Shown piece by piece: positions 8,874-18,003 of a stretch of 64,000 nucleotides of DNA (positions within the stretch are counted from its first letter, which is position 1; each line of letters opens with the position of its first letter). The position numbers and the translations under genes are program-made. The notes beneath the pieces are model-generated. The model saw only the letters and a program-made list of their open reading frames with translations. It had not been told where the DNA came from and did not search any database. Origin of the DNA: Enterobacter oligotrophicus (lineage in GTDB: Bacteria > Pseudomonadota > Gammaproteobacteria > Enterobacterales > Enterobacteriaceae); the NCBI RefSeq assembly GCF_009176645.1, contig NZ_AP019007.1:1178001-1242000 (forward strand), in the 5' to 3' direction.

Positions 8874-8900
8874 ACAAAAAAGAACCCAAAGAATGGGTTC
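8874..8900 (-). terminator. Terminator between ispG and hisS
   Basis: On the minus strand a 7-base stem (GAACCCA / TGGGTTC, loop 5) is followed by TTTTTTG. A second inverted repeat, GGGAAGCG/CGCTTCCC at 8911-8929, lies just before it. Together they form a double hairpin after the ispG stop at 8936. Confidence 0.8.
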
Positions 8901-8935
8901 AATCATACATGGGAAGCGGCACGCTTCCCATCACG

Positions 8936-10054
8936 TTATTTTTCGACCTGCTGCACGCTGATGCGCTGCGATTCATCCATCATCGTGGCTTTGGCACGAA
9001 TGCGGGCTTCAAGCTGGTCGATCATGTCACTATTATCCAGACGATCTTTACGAACACCATCTTCATAGAGACCACTTTTCTTGTTGCCGCCGGTAACGCC
9101 CAGCGTTGACACCAGCGCTTCACCCGGACCGTTCACCACACAACCGATAATAGAGACATCCATCGGGGTGATGATGTCTTCCAGACGCTGCTCGAGGGCA
9201 TTCACCGTGCCGATGACGTCGAACTCCTGACGTGAACAGGTTGGGCAGGCAATGAAGTTGATCCCACGGGCGCGGATACGCAGTGATTTCAGGATGTCGA
9301 AGCCGACTTTGATCTCTTCCACCGGATCGGCCGCCAGCGAGACGCGCAGGGTGTCACCGATCCCTTCGGAAAGCAGCAGCCCCAGACCAATTGCCGATTT
9401 CACAGAACCGCTACGCAGCCCCCCTGCTTCGGTGATCCCGAGGTGCAAAGGCTGATCGATCTGTTTTGCCAGCAGGCGATACGATTCCACTGCCAGGAAC
9501 ACATCGGACGCTTTGACGCTCACTTTGAACTGATCGAAGTTAAGACGATCCAGATGATCGACGTGACGCATGGCAGATTCGAGCAGCGCTTGTGGCGTTG
9601 GCTCGCCGTACTTTTCCTGAAGATCTTTTTCCAGAGAACCGGCGTTAACGCCGATGCGGATTGGAATGTTTTTGTCGCGCGCGCAATCCACAACCATACG
9701 AATGCGCTCTTCGTTACCGATATTACCTGGGTTAATACGCAGGCAATCTACGCCATACTCAGCAACTTTCAGCGCAATGCGGTAGTCGAAGTGGATATCT
9801 GCAACCAGCGGAACGCTGACCTGCTGCTTGATCAATTTGAACGCCTCAGCGGCATCCATGGTCGGCACGGAGACGCGAACAATGTCCGCGCCTACGCGTT
9901 CTAATGCTTTGATTTGGTTGACCGTCGCTTCCACGTCCGTGGTGCGCGTGTTGGTCATCGACTGGACGGCGATTGGCGCGCCGTCCCCGACTGGCACATT
10001 CCCAACGTAGATCCGTTTCGATTTTCTACGTTGAATCGGAGCCTGGTTATGCAT
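8936..10054 (-). CDS. ispG: 4-hydroxy-3-methylbut-2-en-1-yl diphosphate synthase IspG
   Basis: Iron-sulfur enzyme of the MEP isoprenoid pathway, converting MEcPP to HMBPP with reduced flavodoxin. The 372 residues match E. coli IspG: an N-terminal TIM barrel ([20 protein letters not shown]) and a C-terminal domain with cluster ligands in [10 protein letters not shown] and the CVVNGPGEA segment. It begins 26 bases after the rodZ stop, the conserved rodZ-ispG pairing. Nothing unusual. Confidence 0.97.
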   Translation of the reverse strand: MHNQAPIQRRKSKRIYVGNVPVGDGAPIAVQSMTNTRTTDVEATVNQIKALERVGADIVRVSVPTMDAAEAFKLIKQQVSVPLVADIHFDYRIALKVAEYGVDCLRINPGNIGNEERIRMVVDCARDKNIPIRIGVNAGSLEKDLQEKYGEPTPQALLESAMRHVDHLDRLNFDQFKVSVKASDVFLAVESYRLLAKQIDQPLHLGITEAGGLRSGSVKSAIGLGLLLSEGIGDTLRVSLAADPVEEIKVGFDILKSLRIRARGINFIACPTCSRQEFDVIGTVNALEQRLEDIITPMDVSIIGCVVNGPGEALVSTLGVTGGNKKSGLYEDGVRKDRLDNSDMIDQLEARIRAKATMMDESQRISVQQVEK

Positions 10055-10080
10055 GAAAAATCTCCCGCGTTGCCCGTCTG

Positions 10081-11079
10081 TTACTGTGCTGCTGATTGTT
10101 CGGCATTAACGGTAAGACGCGCAACCTGGTTAGTTCTGATAAAGCGGCTCAGGTCGACAGGTTTTCCTTGATACTGGATCTGTACCGCTGCCGGAGCGCC
10201 GATTTTAAGTTTATACGGGGCCTGGCCCGTTAGGTTTAACGTGCCATCTTTACGCTGCAGACCGCTGAACAGTTTTTTACCCGTAGCATCCGTCACTTCC
10301 AGCCAGCAATCGGCAGTAAAGTTCATCACCAACGCGTTGGGATCGGCTGCTGGCGTTGCAACACCCGCCTGGTCGGTTGGTAATGGTGCAGCAGCGTTGT
10401 CCGCAGGTGCGGTATCAACATTGGCCTGAGAAGGTGAAACCACCGCGTTCTGATCCTGCGCCTGCGTTGCCGGAGCAGTATTCGCTGTTGCGTCTGGCGT
10501 TGGTGCTGGTTCGGTCGCAGGCGCATCCGTTGCCGCTGTCTGTGGCTCGCTGGATGTCGTCGCCGCACCCTCTGTGTTCAGCGGCACGCTTTGCGCGTTG
10601 TCGTTACCGGATTGATTAAGCTCAGCTGAGGATTGATCGGCCATGGTCGTGATCTCTTCCTGCTGCGCTTTGTGGTTTTGCCACCACCATGCGCCCGTCA
10701 GGCCAACCACCACAAACAGCACCAGCCAGGTAAAGCTCATCAGCCAGCCATCACGTTTTTTACGACGTTTTCCCAGAGAGAAAGTCTGCATCGGCGCAAC
10801 TTTCGCTGCACGTACCGGTGCCTGCTTCTCCATCATCGGCAGTAATTCGTCTTCAGGGATATGAACCAGTTTTGCGTAAGAGCGGATGTAACCACGCAGG
10901 AATGTTGAAGCAAGATCGGCAGGAGCCTTATCTTCTTCAATATCGCGAACCGTGGAAACCTTCAGGCACAAGCGTTCGGCAACGGCTTGCTGGCTGAGTC
11001 CGAGTTGTTCACGGGCGTTGCGAAGACGAACGCCAGTGGAGAGTGCTTCATGTTGGTCGTGAGTGGCTTCAGTATTCAT
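10081..11079 (-). CDS. rodZ: Cell-shape protein RodZ
   Basis: Inner-membrane protein that links MreB filaments to the elongasome. The 332-residue protein has a cytoplasmic helix-turn-helix domain ([23 protein letters not shown], about residues 26-48), a basic juxtamembrane patch (GKRRKKRDG), one transmembrane helix at about 113-131, a long Thr/Ala/Pro/Gln-rich linker (about 150-240) and a C-terminal periplasmic beta domain (DUF4115, [20 protein letters not shown]). It is slightly shorter than E. coli RodZ (337), the difference being in the low-complexity linker. Confidence 0.96.
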   Translation of the reverse strand: MNTEATHDQHEALSTGVRLRNAREQLGLSQQAVAERLCLKVSTVRDIEEDKAPADLASTFLRGYIRSYAKLVHIPEDELLPMMEKQAPVRAAKVAPMQTFSLGKRRKKRDGWLMSFTWLVLFVVVGLTGAWWWQNHKAQQEEITTMADQSSAELNQSGNDNAQSVPLNTEGAATTSSEPQTAATDAPATEPAPTPDATANTAPATQAQDQNAVVSPSQANVDTAPADNAAAPLPTDQAGVATPAADPNALVMNFTADCWLEVTDATGKKLFSGLQRKDGTLNLTGQAPYKLKIGAPAAVQIQYQGKPVDLSRFIRTNQVARLTVNAEQSAAQ

Positions 11080-11372
11080 TCGCTACAACTACTGGTACGT
11101 GAAAAAAATGGGTTCAGGTGCCGGTGAGTCACAATGCCACCCGCACCGCGAAACTTCAGGTAATTTAACCTTGAACAAACAGTATAAGACTGTCAGGCCG
11201 CAGATAACAGCACTGGCCTGCCCATGAAGCTAAACTGTTGTTACGTCGTTACATACTGCCCGAAAGTCGTATAAAACGCACCGTAATTATTAATCAATCA
11301 TCACGAATCTGACTGATTATTCAGTAAGATTATGCTTCACGGCGCAGATCATGCGCCGTGATTGCATAATAA
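11080..11372. other. Intergenic region rlmN-rodZ
   Basis: This 293-base gap between the rlmN stop and the rodZ start holds a 9-base inverted repeat (CACGGCGCA / TGCGCCGTG, 11338-11360) just after rlmN, without a T run, and AT-rich sequence upstream of rodZ that probably contains its promoter. I see no gene in it. Confidence 0.55.
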
Positions 11373-12539
11373 TCAAACAGCTTTGACCGCAATCGACTCA
11401 CCCTGCATGCGTTTACGCAGAGTACGTTTGGTGCGGTCGATAACATCACCCGCCAGTTGTCCGCACGCGGCATCGATGTCATCACCACGCGTTTTACGCA
11501 CGATGGTGGTGAAACCATACTCCATCAGCACTTTTGAGAAGCGATCGATACGGCTGTTCGAGCTACGACCATACGGTGCACCAGGGAACGGGTTCCATGG
11601 GATCAGGTTAATCTTGCACGGCGTATCTTTCAGCAGCTCAGCAAGCTGATGCGCATGCTCGGTGCCATCATTTACGTGGTCGAGCATCACGTACTCGATG
11701 GTCACGCGGCCCTGGTTCGCGTTGGATTTCTCCAGGTAGCGACGCACAGCTGCGAGGAAGGTTTCGATATTGTACTTTTTGTTGATCGGTACAATTTCGT
11801 CACGAATTTCGTCGTTAGGTGCATGCAGGGAGATCGCCAGCGCAACGTCAATCATGTCGCCCAGTTTATCCAGCGCAGGCACTACGCCCGAGGTGGAGAG
11901 CGTCACGCGACGTTTAGACAGACCAAAACCAAAGTCATCGAGCATGATTTCCATTGCCGGAACGACGTTAGTCAGGTTCAGCAGCGGTTCACCCATCCCC
12001 ATCATCACCACGTTGGTGATCGGGCGCGTTCCCGTGATCTTCGCCGCGCCAACAATTTTCGCAGCACGCCACACCTGGCCGATAATTTCGGACACGCGCA
12101 GGTTACGGTTAAAGCCCTGCTGAGCCGTGGAGCAGAATTTACACTCCAGCGCACAGCCGACCTGGGAAGAGACGCACAGCGTGGCGCGGTCGTCTTCCGG
12201 GATATACACGGTTTCAACGCGCTGATCGCCCACGGCAATCGCCCATTTGATGGTGCCATCGGATGAGCGCTGTTCTTCCACCACTTCCGGCGCACGGATT
12301 TCAGCCACTTCTTTGAGCTTATTGCGCAGCACTTTGTTGATGTCCGTCATGTCATCAAAGTTGTCGCTGCAATAATGGTACATCCATTTCATGACCTGAT
12401 CGGCACGAAACGGCTTCTCGCCCATCTCTTTAAAGAACTCGCGCATCTGCTGACGGTTCAGATCCAGCAGGTTGATTTTTCCATTTTTATTGGGAACCGC
12501 AGGAATGGCGACTTCGGAGGTATTCACTAATTCAGACAT
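11373..12539 (-). CDS. rlmN: Dual-specificity RNA methyltransferase RlmN
   Basis: Radical SAM enzyme that methylates C2 of A2503 in 23S rRNA and A37 in several tRNAs. The 388-residue protein has the cluster motif CALECKFC (C-x3-C-x2-C), the SAM-binding GMGEPLLNL segment, the LHAPND motif and the C-terminal catalytic cysteine in [12 protein letters not shown]. Slightly longer than E. coli RlmN (384). It follows ndk after an intrinsic terminator. Confidence 0.96.
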   Translation of the reverse strand: MSELVNTSEVAIPAVPNKNGKINLLDLNRQQMREFFKEMGEKPFRADQVMKWMYHYCSDNFDDMTDINKVLRNKLKEVAEIRAPEVVEEQRSSDGTIKWAIAVGDQRVETVYIPEDDRATLCVSSQVGCALECKFCSTAQQGFNRNLRVSEIIGQVWRAAKIVGAAKITGTRPITNVVMMGMGEPLLNLTNVVPAMEIMLDDFGFGLSKRRVTLSTSGVVPALDKLGDMIDVALAISLHAPNDEIRDEIVPINKKYNIETFLAAVRRYLEKSNANQGRVTIEYVMLDHVNDGTEHAHQLAELLKDTPCKINLIPWNPFPGAPYGRSSNSRIDRFSKVLMEYGFTTIVRKTRGDDIDAACGQLAGDVIDRTKRTLRKRMQGESIAVKAV

Positions 12540-12585
12540 AATATTTTCCGGCCTCGTTGTTACACGTTATGGCCCGTGGAGGGTT

Positions 12586-12627
12586 GAAAAGAAACACCCC
12601 GGAAAGCAGTCTGCTCGTCCGGGGCGT
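12586..12627 (-). terminator. Terminator after ndk
   Basis: On the minus strand a 10-base stem (ACGCCCCGGA / TCCGGGGTGT, one G-T pair) with a 14-base loop is followed by TTCTTTT. It lies about 60 bases after the ndk stop and before rlmN. Confidence 0.75.
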
Positions 12628-12686
12628 TGCATTGTACAAAGTCTGGCGCAGGGATGCCACGTTTGCACGCAGCATTTACGAAATTA

Positions 12687-13118
12687 TTAGCGGGTGCGTG
12701 GGCACACTTCGCCTTCGCCGAAGAAGTAGGCGATTTCACGTGCAGCAGATTCAACAGAGTCGGAACCGTGGGTGCCATTCTCGGTGAAGCTGTCAGCGTA
12801 GTCAGCGCGCAGAGTGCCCGCCAGTGCGTTAGCCGGGTTGGTTGCACCCAGCAGGTCACGGTGGCGCTGAACCGCGTTTTCGCCTTCCAGCACGGAAACC
12901 ACGATTGGGCCAGAAGTCATGAACTCGACCAGACCGTCAAAGAATGGACGACCTTCGTGCTCTGCGTAGAAACCGCGAGCCTGTTCAACGGTCAGGTGCA
13001 GCATTTTGGTGCCAACGATCTTAAACCCTGCTGATTCAAAGCGAGCGAAGATGCTGCCAATAACGTTTTTTGCCACCGCGTTTGGTTTAATGATGGAAAA
13101 AGTACGTTCAATAGCCAT
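12687..13118 (-). CDS. ndk: Nucleoside diphosphate kinase
   Basis: Transfers the gamma-phosphate of NTPs to NDPs through a phosphohistidine, balancing nucleotide pools. The 143 residues match E. coli Ndk: the N-terminal [17 protein letters not shown] and the catalytic histidine in [12 protein letters not shown]. The ATG at 13118 gives the family N-terminus; a codon 15 bases upstream is in frame but not needed. In E. coli ndk is followed upstream by pbpC; here a four-gene anaerobic operon is interposed. Confidence 0.97.
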   Translation of the reverse strand: MAIERTFSIIKPNAVAKNVIGSIFARFESAGFKIVGTKMLHLTVEQARGFYAEHEGRPFFDGLVEFMTSGPIVVSVLEGENAVQRHRDLLGATNPANALAGTLRADYADSFTENGTHGSDSVESAAREIAYFFGEGEVCPRTR

Positions 13119-13240
13119 GATAACCTCTGTCAAATGTTCTGTTGTTTTGCATACCTGAGTATGGTGTGGCGCGGATTATAATGAGCAATAGCGCCATTGC
13201 CTATGGTTCTACATAACATTTTTTTAAAATGAGACGAAGA

Positions 13241-14116
13241 TTAGCAACAGGCCAGATTTCTCATCCCGTGATGATGGTGCCGACACAGAGGGCACTGTTT
13301 TTCTTCGGGATGAAATGTCCAGAACTGACGATGACACGCCAGGCAGGTTGCCGAAAAGGCCTGACGGATGACTGTTTTGGCCGGTTCTTCTTTTTCAATG
13401 ATGTTTAACGCCTTATGCTGGCACACCGCCTCGCAGCCGCCGCAGCCAGTACAGCGCGCTGTCTCAACCACCAGCGCTGCCGCCTCAAACCGGATCGCGT
13501 TTTCCTGGCAGCTTCGCCAGCAGGCACCGCACAACACACATTTCCCTGGATCGACGACGATATCGGACTCACTCTCGCAGGAGAATGCCTTGCGCAGCTG
13601 GCGTTTGCCCGGCAGTACGGTACAGGACTTAACATCATCACGTGGAACATGAATAAGTGTTCGACGCGTAACATTGATCTCTTTCTTTGGGAGCAGCCTG
13701 AAAGACCAGCCCGGTTCACCGAGCCGACGCAAAGCCAGGTTAAGACCTGCTAGCGCCATCATCCAGGCCGTTGAGTGCTCCACGTCGATACTGATAAAGC
13801 GAACACGATGTTGAGCATGCCAGAGCAACAGTTCATTAACCGTGGGTGCCGGGCCGGTAAATGGCCCAACAAGCGTATCGCCACAAAGGAAACGCTTCGG
13901 TGGCGTGACACCTGAAATGGCTTCTGCAGGGCAGACAAAAAGGCAGTCTCCGCACTCAATACACCGGGAACCGTCAACGGATATTGTTCCCTCTACCAGA
14001 GAAAACACCTGCGCAGGGCACACGTCCGCGCAGGCATGGCAGGAGGCAGAGCGAAAACGGTGACGGACGCAATCGTGCGTTACGCCCATCACCGGGGCAA
14101 ATGTCATCGTGACCAT
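13241..14116 (-). CDS. Polyferredoxin accessory protein of the Dms-like operon
   Basis: Iron-sulfur protein of 291 residues, probably an electron-transfer or assembly accessory for the DMSO-reductase-like enzyme encoded upstream. It carries one irregular N-terminal Cys cluster (CHACADVCPAQ), then CIECGDCLFVCPAEA, CVLCGACWRSCQENA and CTGCGGCEAVCQHKA, each a CxxCxxCxxxC-type 4Fe-4S site, and a C-terminal zinc-ribbon-like pair (CLACHRQ ... CPLCRHHHHG) ending in CC. The start at 14116 overlaps the DmsC-like stop (TGATG), supporting coupling; MTFAPV at 14107 is an alternative. Salmonella has a comparable fourth gene at this ndk-pbpC locus. The function is inferred from context. Confidence 0.8.
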   Translation of the reverse strand: MVTMTFAPVMGVTHDCVRHRFRSASCHACADVCPAQVFSLVEGTISVDGSRCIECGDCLFVCPAEAISGVTPPKRFLCGDTLVGPFTGPAPTVNELLLWHAQHRVRFISIDVEHSTAWMMALAGLNLALRRLGEPGWSFRLLPKKEINVTRRTLIHVPRDDVKSCTVLPGKRQLRKAFSCESESDIVVDPGKCVLCGACWRSCQENAIRFEAAALVVETARCTGCGGCEAVCQHKALNIIEKEEPAKTVIRQAFSATCLACHRQFWTFHPEEKQCPLCRHHHHGMRNLACC

Positions 14117-14919
14117 CAGCCAATACTAAAGAAAACAAAGCGCAGCATCAGTTCGCCGACAATCAGCAACGCGCTTCCTGCCAGCATCGTGCCTCGCGCG
14201 TTCTTCAGTCCACCCGCAGCAAAGCAGAGCATACCCAGGACGGAAACACACCAGCTCAGCAAATGCATAATGCGCAGTTGCTCAAGCACCTGCAGCGGCG
14301 CGTGAGGGAAGGTCACCACAGTGTTATCCATTGCTGATATGTCCGCCAGCCAGACGGGCTGCATGACAAGGCGAGCAAGCACCACCAGTGTGACGATCGC
14401 TACCGCAACGCTTGCAGCACGTCGCGTTTTCGCCGCCAGAGCCACACAGGCCGAACCAATAATCCCCACGGAGCCAATAAACAGCACCAGCGTGTTGAGG
14501 TGCTGCCAGGTGACGACCGAAGTGTGAATGTAGATTTGTGCCATACAGAACACATCCACCAGCCCGACAACGCCCGCCACCACCAGAAGCAGTTTCCATC
14601 CTGGTTTTTTTGCGAACAGCAGAAGGGTCGCGAGGCCAAGCGCAGCCAGATAGAGACTGGCAAAGATGATTTCACGGCTTAGCCAGGAGCTGGCGACGTG
14701 ACGCAGCGCGTTCAGGGCATTGAGCGGGTAGCCCATGTGCAGCGCCGAGGCGAGAAGCCCCAGGCTGGCCAGCACAAAGGCTCCTGCGGCGGCAATCAGC
14801 AGGCTGCGGTGAGGTGTATCCGTTCCTGTCACTGCCTGACGACCAAACGCCAGCCAGAGCGTTACACCAACCGATCCCTGCAGGAACAGCGTGAAAATCA
14901 GCAGCGGTAACTCATGCAT
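14116..14919 (-). CDS. DmsC-like membrane anchor subunit of a DMSO-reductase-family enzyme
   Basis: Hydrophobic subunit expected to anchor the catalytic dimer in the inner membrane and oxidise menaquinol. The 267 residues begin MHELPLLIFTLFLQGSVGVTL, the usual DmsC start, and contain about eight hydrophobic segments. The ATG at 14919 overlaps the end of the DmsB-like gene by 8 bases and has GAGGGGAAACG upstream; a codon at 14943 would lengthen it artificially. Its stop overlaps the polyferredoxin start. The substrate of the complex is not certain. Confidence 0.88.
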   Translation of the reverse strand: MHELPLLIFTLFLQGSVGVTLWLAFGRQAVTGTDTPHRSLLIAAAGAFVLASLGLLASALHMGYPLNALNALRHVASSWLSREIIFASLYLAALGLATLLLFAKKPGWKLLLVVAGVVGLVDVFCMAQIYIHTSVVTWQHLNTLVLFIGSVGIIGSACVALAAKTRRAASVAVAIVTLVVLARLVMQPVWLADISAMDNTVVTFPHAPLQVLEQLRIMHLLSWCVSVLGMLCFAAGGLKNARGTMLAGSALLIVGELMLRFVFFSIG

Positions 14920-15541
14920 GACGTTTCCCCTCTTTCTCTGCACCCTGATGCGCTTTAATCACCAGGTTCGGCTTCGTTATCGATGAATCCGGCAACCCTT
15001 TCGCATCGCAGACCGTGCCGTATTTCGCCCGCAGTTCATCAATCGGACCAAATTTGATCGCTTCGAGTGGACAGGTTGCCACGCAGACAGGCTGCTCCCC
15101 TTTCGCCTGTAGATCGACACAGAGATCGCATTTCGACATCTGTCCCGTCTGCTCATTGAGCTGAGGCGCGCCGTAAGGGCATGACCACGCACAATAGCCG
15201 CAGCCGACGCACTTATCCGTATCGACACGCACGATGCCGTCGCCCGGACGCTTGTGCATCGCGGTGGTTGGGCAGTTTTTGGTGCAGATGGGGTCCGCAC
15301 AGTGGTTACAGGAAATAGAGAGCGTATAGGCAAAGACGTTATTGCTCACACCGCCCTGCCCGGTCGGGATGAAATTCCCGCCGTTGACTTCGTACACGCG
15401 ACGAAAACGACGCCCGACTTCCAGATTGTTTTTATCTTTGCATGCCACCTGACAGGCTTTGCAGCCCGAGCAGCGGGAAGAGTCGATAAAAAAGCCCAGT
15501 TGTTTGTCGCTCACTGGCGCGTAGTGTTTGAACTGACTCAT
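14912..15541 (-). CDS. DmsB-like four-cluster iron-sulfur subunit
   Basis: Electron-transfer subunit with four 4Fe-4S clusters linking the quinol-oxidising anchor to the molybdoenzyme. The 209 residues contain the four expected Cys groups: CSGCKACQVACKD near residue 24, CNHCADPICTKNCP near 78, CVGCGYCAWSCPYGA near 111, and CDLC with CVATCP near 138-157. Length and motifs match E. coli DmsB (205). Its start overlaps the stop of the catalytic subunit gene by 4 bases (ATGA), so all four genes form one transcription unit. Confidence 0.92.
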   Translation of the reverse strand: MSQFKHYAPVSDKQLGFFIDSSRCSGCKACQVACKDKNNLEVGRRFRRVYEVNGGNFIPTGQGGVSNNVFAYTLSISCNHCADPICTKNCPTTAMHKRPGDGIVRVDTDKCVGCGYCAWSCPYGAPQLNEQTGQMSKCDLCVDLQAKGEQPVCVATCPLEAIKFGPIDELRAKYGTVCDAKGLPDSSITKPNLVIKAHQGAEKEGKRHA

Positions 15542-17916
15542 GCTTTAGCCACCTCCACCAGCATGGTTTGATGTGAATTCCCTTTCGCAAGCGCGGTGAT
15601 GCGGGCCGAACTGAGCACGTTCGCACAGCCGCCCTTATCAACGCCCTGCTCATCCGGCTGCCACCAGGCTCCGGCCTGCATTGCCACCACGCCCGGAATG
15701 ATGCGTGGCGTAACCTCTGCCGGGATTTCGCAAATGCCGCGGGCATTATGAATACGCACGGTATCGCCCTGCGCAATGCCACGTTTTTGCGCGTCCTGTG
15801 GATTAATCCACAGCTTTTGCTGCTGCGCCTCTATCAACCACGGGTTGGCATACTGGGTGGAGTTGGCTCGGTTTTTCCCTTTCCAGGTAATCAGCTGCAG
15901 CGGGAAGGTTTTCGCCAGGTCATCTTCTGGCCCTTCATGGGCGGGAACGTAATGCGACAGCGCCGGAATTTCCGGGTGATGCATGTCATAGAGACGTTTC
16001 GAGAAAATCTCAATTTTCCCTGAGGGCGTCGGGAACGGATGATTTTGCGGATCGCGAATATTGTCTTCAAAGGCGATAAAAGGCGCACTTTTGAAGAGAT
16101 GCTGACGTGTTTTTTGCAGCGTCGCGAAGTCAGGCAGATTTTCGTCTGGCATCGCCAGCCGGGTCTGTTCCCAGATATGTTCAATCCACGCTTTTTCATC
16201 ACGACCCTGGCTGAACTCACGCTCAATACCCAGTTTAGCGGCAACTTCACGCAGCCAGTCATAATCTGAACGGCGCTCAAATTCAGGTTCGATCAGCTTC
16301 TCTGACAGAATCAGATAGCTTGCTGTTCCCCAGGTTTCACCAATATTCCAGCGTTCCATAAAGCTGGTTTCAGGCAACAAGAGGTCGGCGTATCTGGCAC
16401 TCGGCGTCATAAACAGATCGCTTGCAACGATAAACTGAATTTTCGACTCGTCTTCCAGTACGCGGGTCGCCCGGTGAAGATCGGGATTCTGGTTTGCAAG
16501 ATAGTTACCCGCCAGCGAGAAGAGGATACGGATATTGCTGTCCAGTTTTTCGGCATCCTTCAGGCCCACATCAGGCGTTACCTTTGAGGCGTCGTCAGCG
16601 GCCTGCACCCAGTTCATTACCGAAATTTTCGCTTTCACCGGGTTATCCGGCATTTCCGGGCCGGCAGCGAATTTTCGGTTTGCACAACCGCCATAGCCAG
16701 CCGCCCAGCCCCCTTTAACCCCGACGTTGCCGGTCAGCGTCGCCAGTAAGGTGGAGCCACGGGCGGTACGCTCACCGCAGTTGTGACGCTGCGGGCCCCA
16801 GCCCTGAATCAGCGCGGCAGGTTTCGTTGTGGCGTAATCACGCGCCAGTTGACGGATCGTCTGCGCTGGCACATGGGTGATTTTCTCTGCCCATTCTGGC
16901 GTTTTCGCCACACCATCTTTCGCGCCAGTCAGGTAAGCGACGAGAGATTCGTTCTCCGGAACGCCTTCCGGCATTGAGGCTTCGTCAAAACCGAGGGTAT
17001 AGCGCTGAATAAAGTCACGATCGTGCAGATTTTCCGTGACAATCACGTACATCATCGCATCCATCAGCGCATTGTCCGTGGTGGGGAGCAGCGGTATCCA
17101 CTGATCGGCAAGCGAGGAAACCGTATCAGAGTAACGTGGATCGACAACGATAAAGCGTGTGCCGTTTTGCTTCATCTTCTGGTAGAAGTAGTTGCTGTGG
17201 CCGAAAATGGTTTCCGTCGGGTTATGCCCCCAGAGAATAACCAGTTTGGTATCCAGCAACGTGTCCAGAGAACTGCCGCTGGCGGCAGTTCCGTAGGTAT
17301 AGGGTGTTGCAGCCGCCGTATTACCCATACTCACCGAGTGATAGCTTTCGAGATAGCCGCCCGTTAAGTTGAGCAGGCGACGAACCATTTTATCGCCGGA
17401 AAAAGTACCACCGGAAACCGCTGTTCCCACATGAACATAACGTGAGGATGCGCCATATTTTTGCGTAATAGTTTTTAATTGATTCGCAATAAGCGTGGTC
17501 GCTTCATCCCAGGAAATACGTTCGAATTTTCCTTCACCGCGTTTTCCCACGCGTTTCATCGGGTATTTCAGTCGATCGGGATGATATACGAATTTTCTGT
17601 ATGCACGTCCACGAATACAAGCGCGCATTACTGGCATTTGAGGATCAAGTTCATTATCCGGGCGCGTGGAGATTCGGGTCACCACACCCTCACTCACATG
17701 AGCACGAATATCACACTTGCCACCGCAGTCAAAGGTGCTGCACGTCTGCACCACTTTTTCTTCGGGGATAATATCTGCTGCAGGTGTAACCCTCGCCTGT
17801 GCTTTCCCGGCTGTCGCGATAAACGGAAGCGCAGCCAGCGCTGAACCCGCCTGTATAAAATTACGCCGCGAAATAGCCGGAACCAGGCTGTCTCCCTGGC
17901 TGTTTATTTTTTTCAT
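15538..17916 (-). CDS. DmsA-like molybdopterin oxidoreductase catalytic subunit
   Basis: Periplasmic molybdo-bis-PGD enzyme of the DMSO reductase family; E. coli relatives reduce DMSO, TMAO or selenate. The 792-residue precursor has a twin-arginine signal (SRRNFIQAG, residues 16-24), a Cys-rich N-terminal 4Fe-4S site (CSTFDCGGKC, then MRACIRGRAY), and cofactor-binding segments such as LIQGWGPQRHNCGERTARG and the C-terminal dinucleotide-binding domain. The ATG at 17916 with GAAGGA upstream puts the twin arginine at the usual place; a further upstream codon at 17982 lies within the FNR box. No dedicated chaperone gene of the DmsD type is in the window. The locus matches a Salmonella Dms-like operon; the true substrate is unknown. 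Confidence 0.9.
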   Translation of the reverse strand: MKKINSQGDSLVPAISRRNFIQAGSALAALPFIATAGKAQARVTPAADIIPEEKVVQTCSTFDCGGKCDIRAHVSEGVVTRISTRPDNELDPQMPVMRACIRGRAYRKFVYHPDRLKYPMKRVGKRGEGKFERISWDEATTLIANQLKTITQKYGASSRYVHVGTAVSGGTFSGDKMVRRLLNLTGGYLESYHSVSMGNTAAATPYTYGTAASGSSLDTLLDTKLVILWGHNPTETIFGHSNYFYQKMKQNGTRFIVVDPRYSDTVSSLADQWIPLLPTTDNALMDAMMYVIVTENLHDRDFIQRYTLGFDEASMPEGVPENESLVAYLTGAKDGVAKTPEWAEKITHVPAQTIRQLARDYATTKPAALIQGWGPQRHNCGERTARGSTLLATLTGNVGVKGGWAAGYGGCANRKFAAGPEMPDNPVKAKISVMNWVQAADDASKVTPDVGLKDAEKLDSNIRILFSLAGNYLANQNPDLHRATRVLEDESKIQFIVASDLFMTPSARYADLLLPETSFMERWNIGETWGTASYLILSEKLIEPEFERRSDYDWLREVAAKLGIEREFSQGRDEKAWIEHIWEQTRLAMPDENLPDFATLQKTRQHLFKSAPFIAFEDNIRDPQNHPFPTPSGKIEIFSKRLYDMHHPEIPALSHYVPAHEGPEDDLAKTFPLQLITWKGKNRANSTQYANPWLIEAQQQKLWINPQDAQKRGIAQGDTVRIHNARGICEIPAEVTPRIIPGVVAMQAGAWWQPDEQGVDKGGCANVLSSARITALAKGNSHQTMLVEVAKA

Positions 17917-17968
17917 TGCTCGTTCCTTCAAATAAAAATGCATTCTCGTGTTTTTGCAGGAACGAACA

Positions 17969-17982
17969 TTGATAATTATCAA
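17969..17982 (-). promoter_or_regulatory. FNR-binding site upstream of the Dms-like operon
   Basis: A perfect FNR consensus, TTGAT-AATT-ATCAA, is centred 60 bases upstream of the start codon of the catalytic subunit. A class II position (-41.5) would put the transcription start near 17934. This predicts anaerobic activation of the whole operon. Confidence 0.8.
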
Positions 17983-18003
17983 GCTAATCCTTCAGGAGTA
18001 TCC

